A DNA stretch of 6,679 nucleotides, taken from the NCBI GenBank assembly GCA_031260085.1, contig JAIRKP010000015.1, forward strand, positions 1 through 6,679, written 5' to 3'. The notes beneath the pieces were generated by a model, which worked only from the letters and a program-made list of their open reading frames with translations, was not told the DNA's origin and did no database searches. The stretch comes from Holosporales bacterium. Its GTDB lineage: Bacteria; Pseudomonadota; Alphaproteobacteria; RUG11792. Shown piece after piece: positions 6,342 to 6,679 of the stretch (the stretch's first letter is position 1; every line of letters starts with the position of its first letter). The translations under genes and the position numbers were made by a program.

Positions 6342-6679
6342 GACAAGACCTGTCTAATTTCCATAGGAAGCATAATATCTTTTAATTGGTTTTTAATATT
6401 ACCCATATATGGTAAGACTTGAATTATGGATAGCTTAGCAAACTTCTCAATAGTTTTTAAAAGAAAATTTTCAGTTTCTCCATTTATAATTATTCCCAAT
6501 ATCTCGACGCCTCGCGCTTGCAGGGATTCTATGGTTAAAAAAATATGATTTAAAAATCCAAGTTTTGATTTCGCAACAATAATAGCCTTTGAATTTGTGA
6601 ATCCTATTAAATCAGCCATATAGAAATTTTCGGCGATAGGAACAAGAGCTCCTCCCGCGCCTTCTATTACTGTGTTTTT
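6338..6679 (-). CDS. bioD: Dethiobiotin synthetase, 5' part outside the window
   Basis: ATP-dependent enzyme that closes the ureido ring of DAPA with CO2 to give dethiobiotin, the step after BioA. Only the last 113 residues are inside the window; an in-frame ATG at 6619 is internal, because the frame runs open to the right edge and the 20 codons upstream of it encode TVIEGAGGALVPI, the conserved VEGAGG motif of BioD. Further family marks are AIIVAKSKLGFLNHIFLT (matching V-x-K-LG-x-NH-x-LT) and GIIINGETEN, the region that contacts the nucleotide base. Intact BioD has about 220 residues, so about half is missing on the right, including the P-loop. It overlaps bioA by four bases. Identity is firm despite truncation. 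Confidence 0.93.
   Translation of the reverse strand, partial: KNTVIEGAGGALVPIAENFYMADLIGFTNSKAIIVAKSKLGFLNHIFLTIESLQARGVEILGIIINGETENFLLKTIEKFAKLSIIQVLPYMGNIKNQLKDIMLPMEIRQVLS

Overview
The window looks like part of the chromosome of an AT-rich alphaproteobacterium, perhaps a host-associated or intracellular lineage. This rests on base composition, the alphaproteobacterial feel of the IleS and FabH sequences, and the compact, overlapping genes. It is an inference; no rRNA or other decisive marker is present. All supported protein genes lie on the minus strand, so the window is best read from right to left.

Right part (6679 to 5097): the end of a biotin synthesis operon. The C-terminal part of bioD (dethiobiotin synthetase) enters from the right edge and overlaps bioA (DAPA aminotransferase) by four bases. 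bioB does not follow. bioA is followed by a short hairpin with a T-run, a likely terminator.

Middle (5096 to 4631): 466 bases with no convincing protein gene but dense in structure. From right to left it holds the bioA terminator, a full match to the ParB-binding centromere site parS (TGTTCCACGTGAAACA, 4988-5003), a cluster of palindromes that includes two perfect inverted repeats only two bases apart (17-bp and 13-bp arms), a weaker hairpin, and a good sigma-70-type promoter aimed at rpmF. The parS site suggests that the window lies in the origin-proximal, ParABS-organised part of the chromosome.

Left part (4630 to 1): a tightly packed operon rpmF-plsX-fabH-HIT-ileS. It joins ribosomal protein L32 and two early lipid-synthesis enzymes, PlsX (acyl-phosphate formation) and FabH (initiation of fatty acid synthesis), to a small histidine-triad hydrolase and isoleucyl-tRNA synthetase. 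The gene junctions are 24 bases, an overlap of 26 bases, 12 bases, and an ATGA overlap. ileS is open to the left edge: 693 codons are present, intact and with all catalytic motifs, and the C-terminal part lies outside the window.

The most notable items are parS between the two operons, the tandem perfect palindromes beside it, and the translational coupling of a HIT hydrolase to an aminoacyl-tRNA synthetase. The protein genes themselves belong to well-known families.
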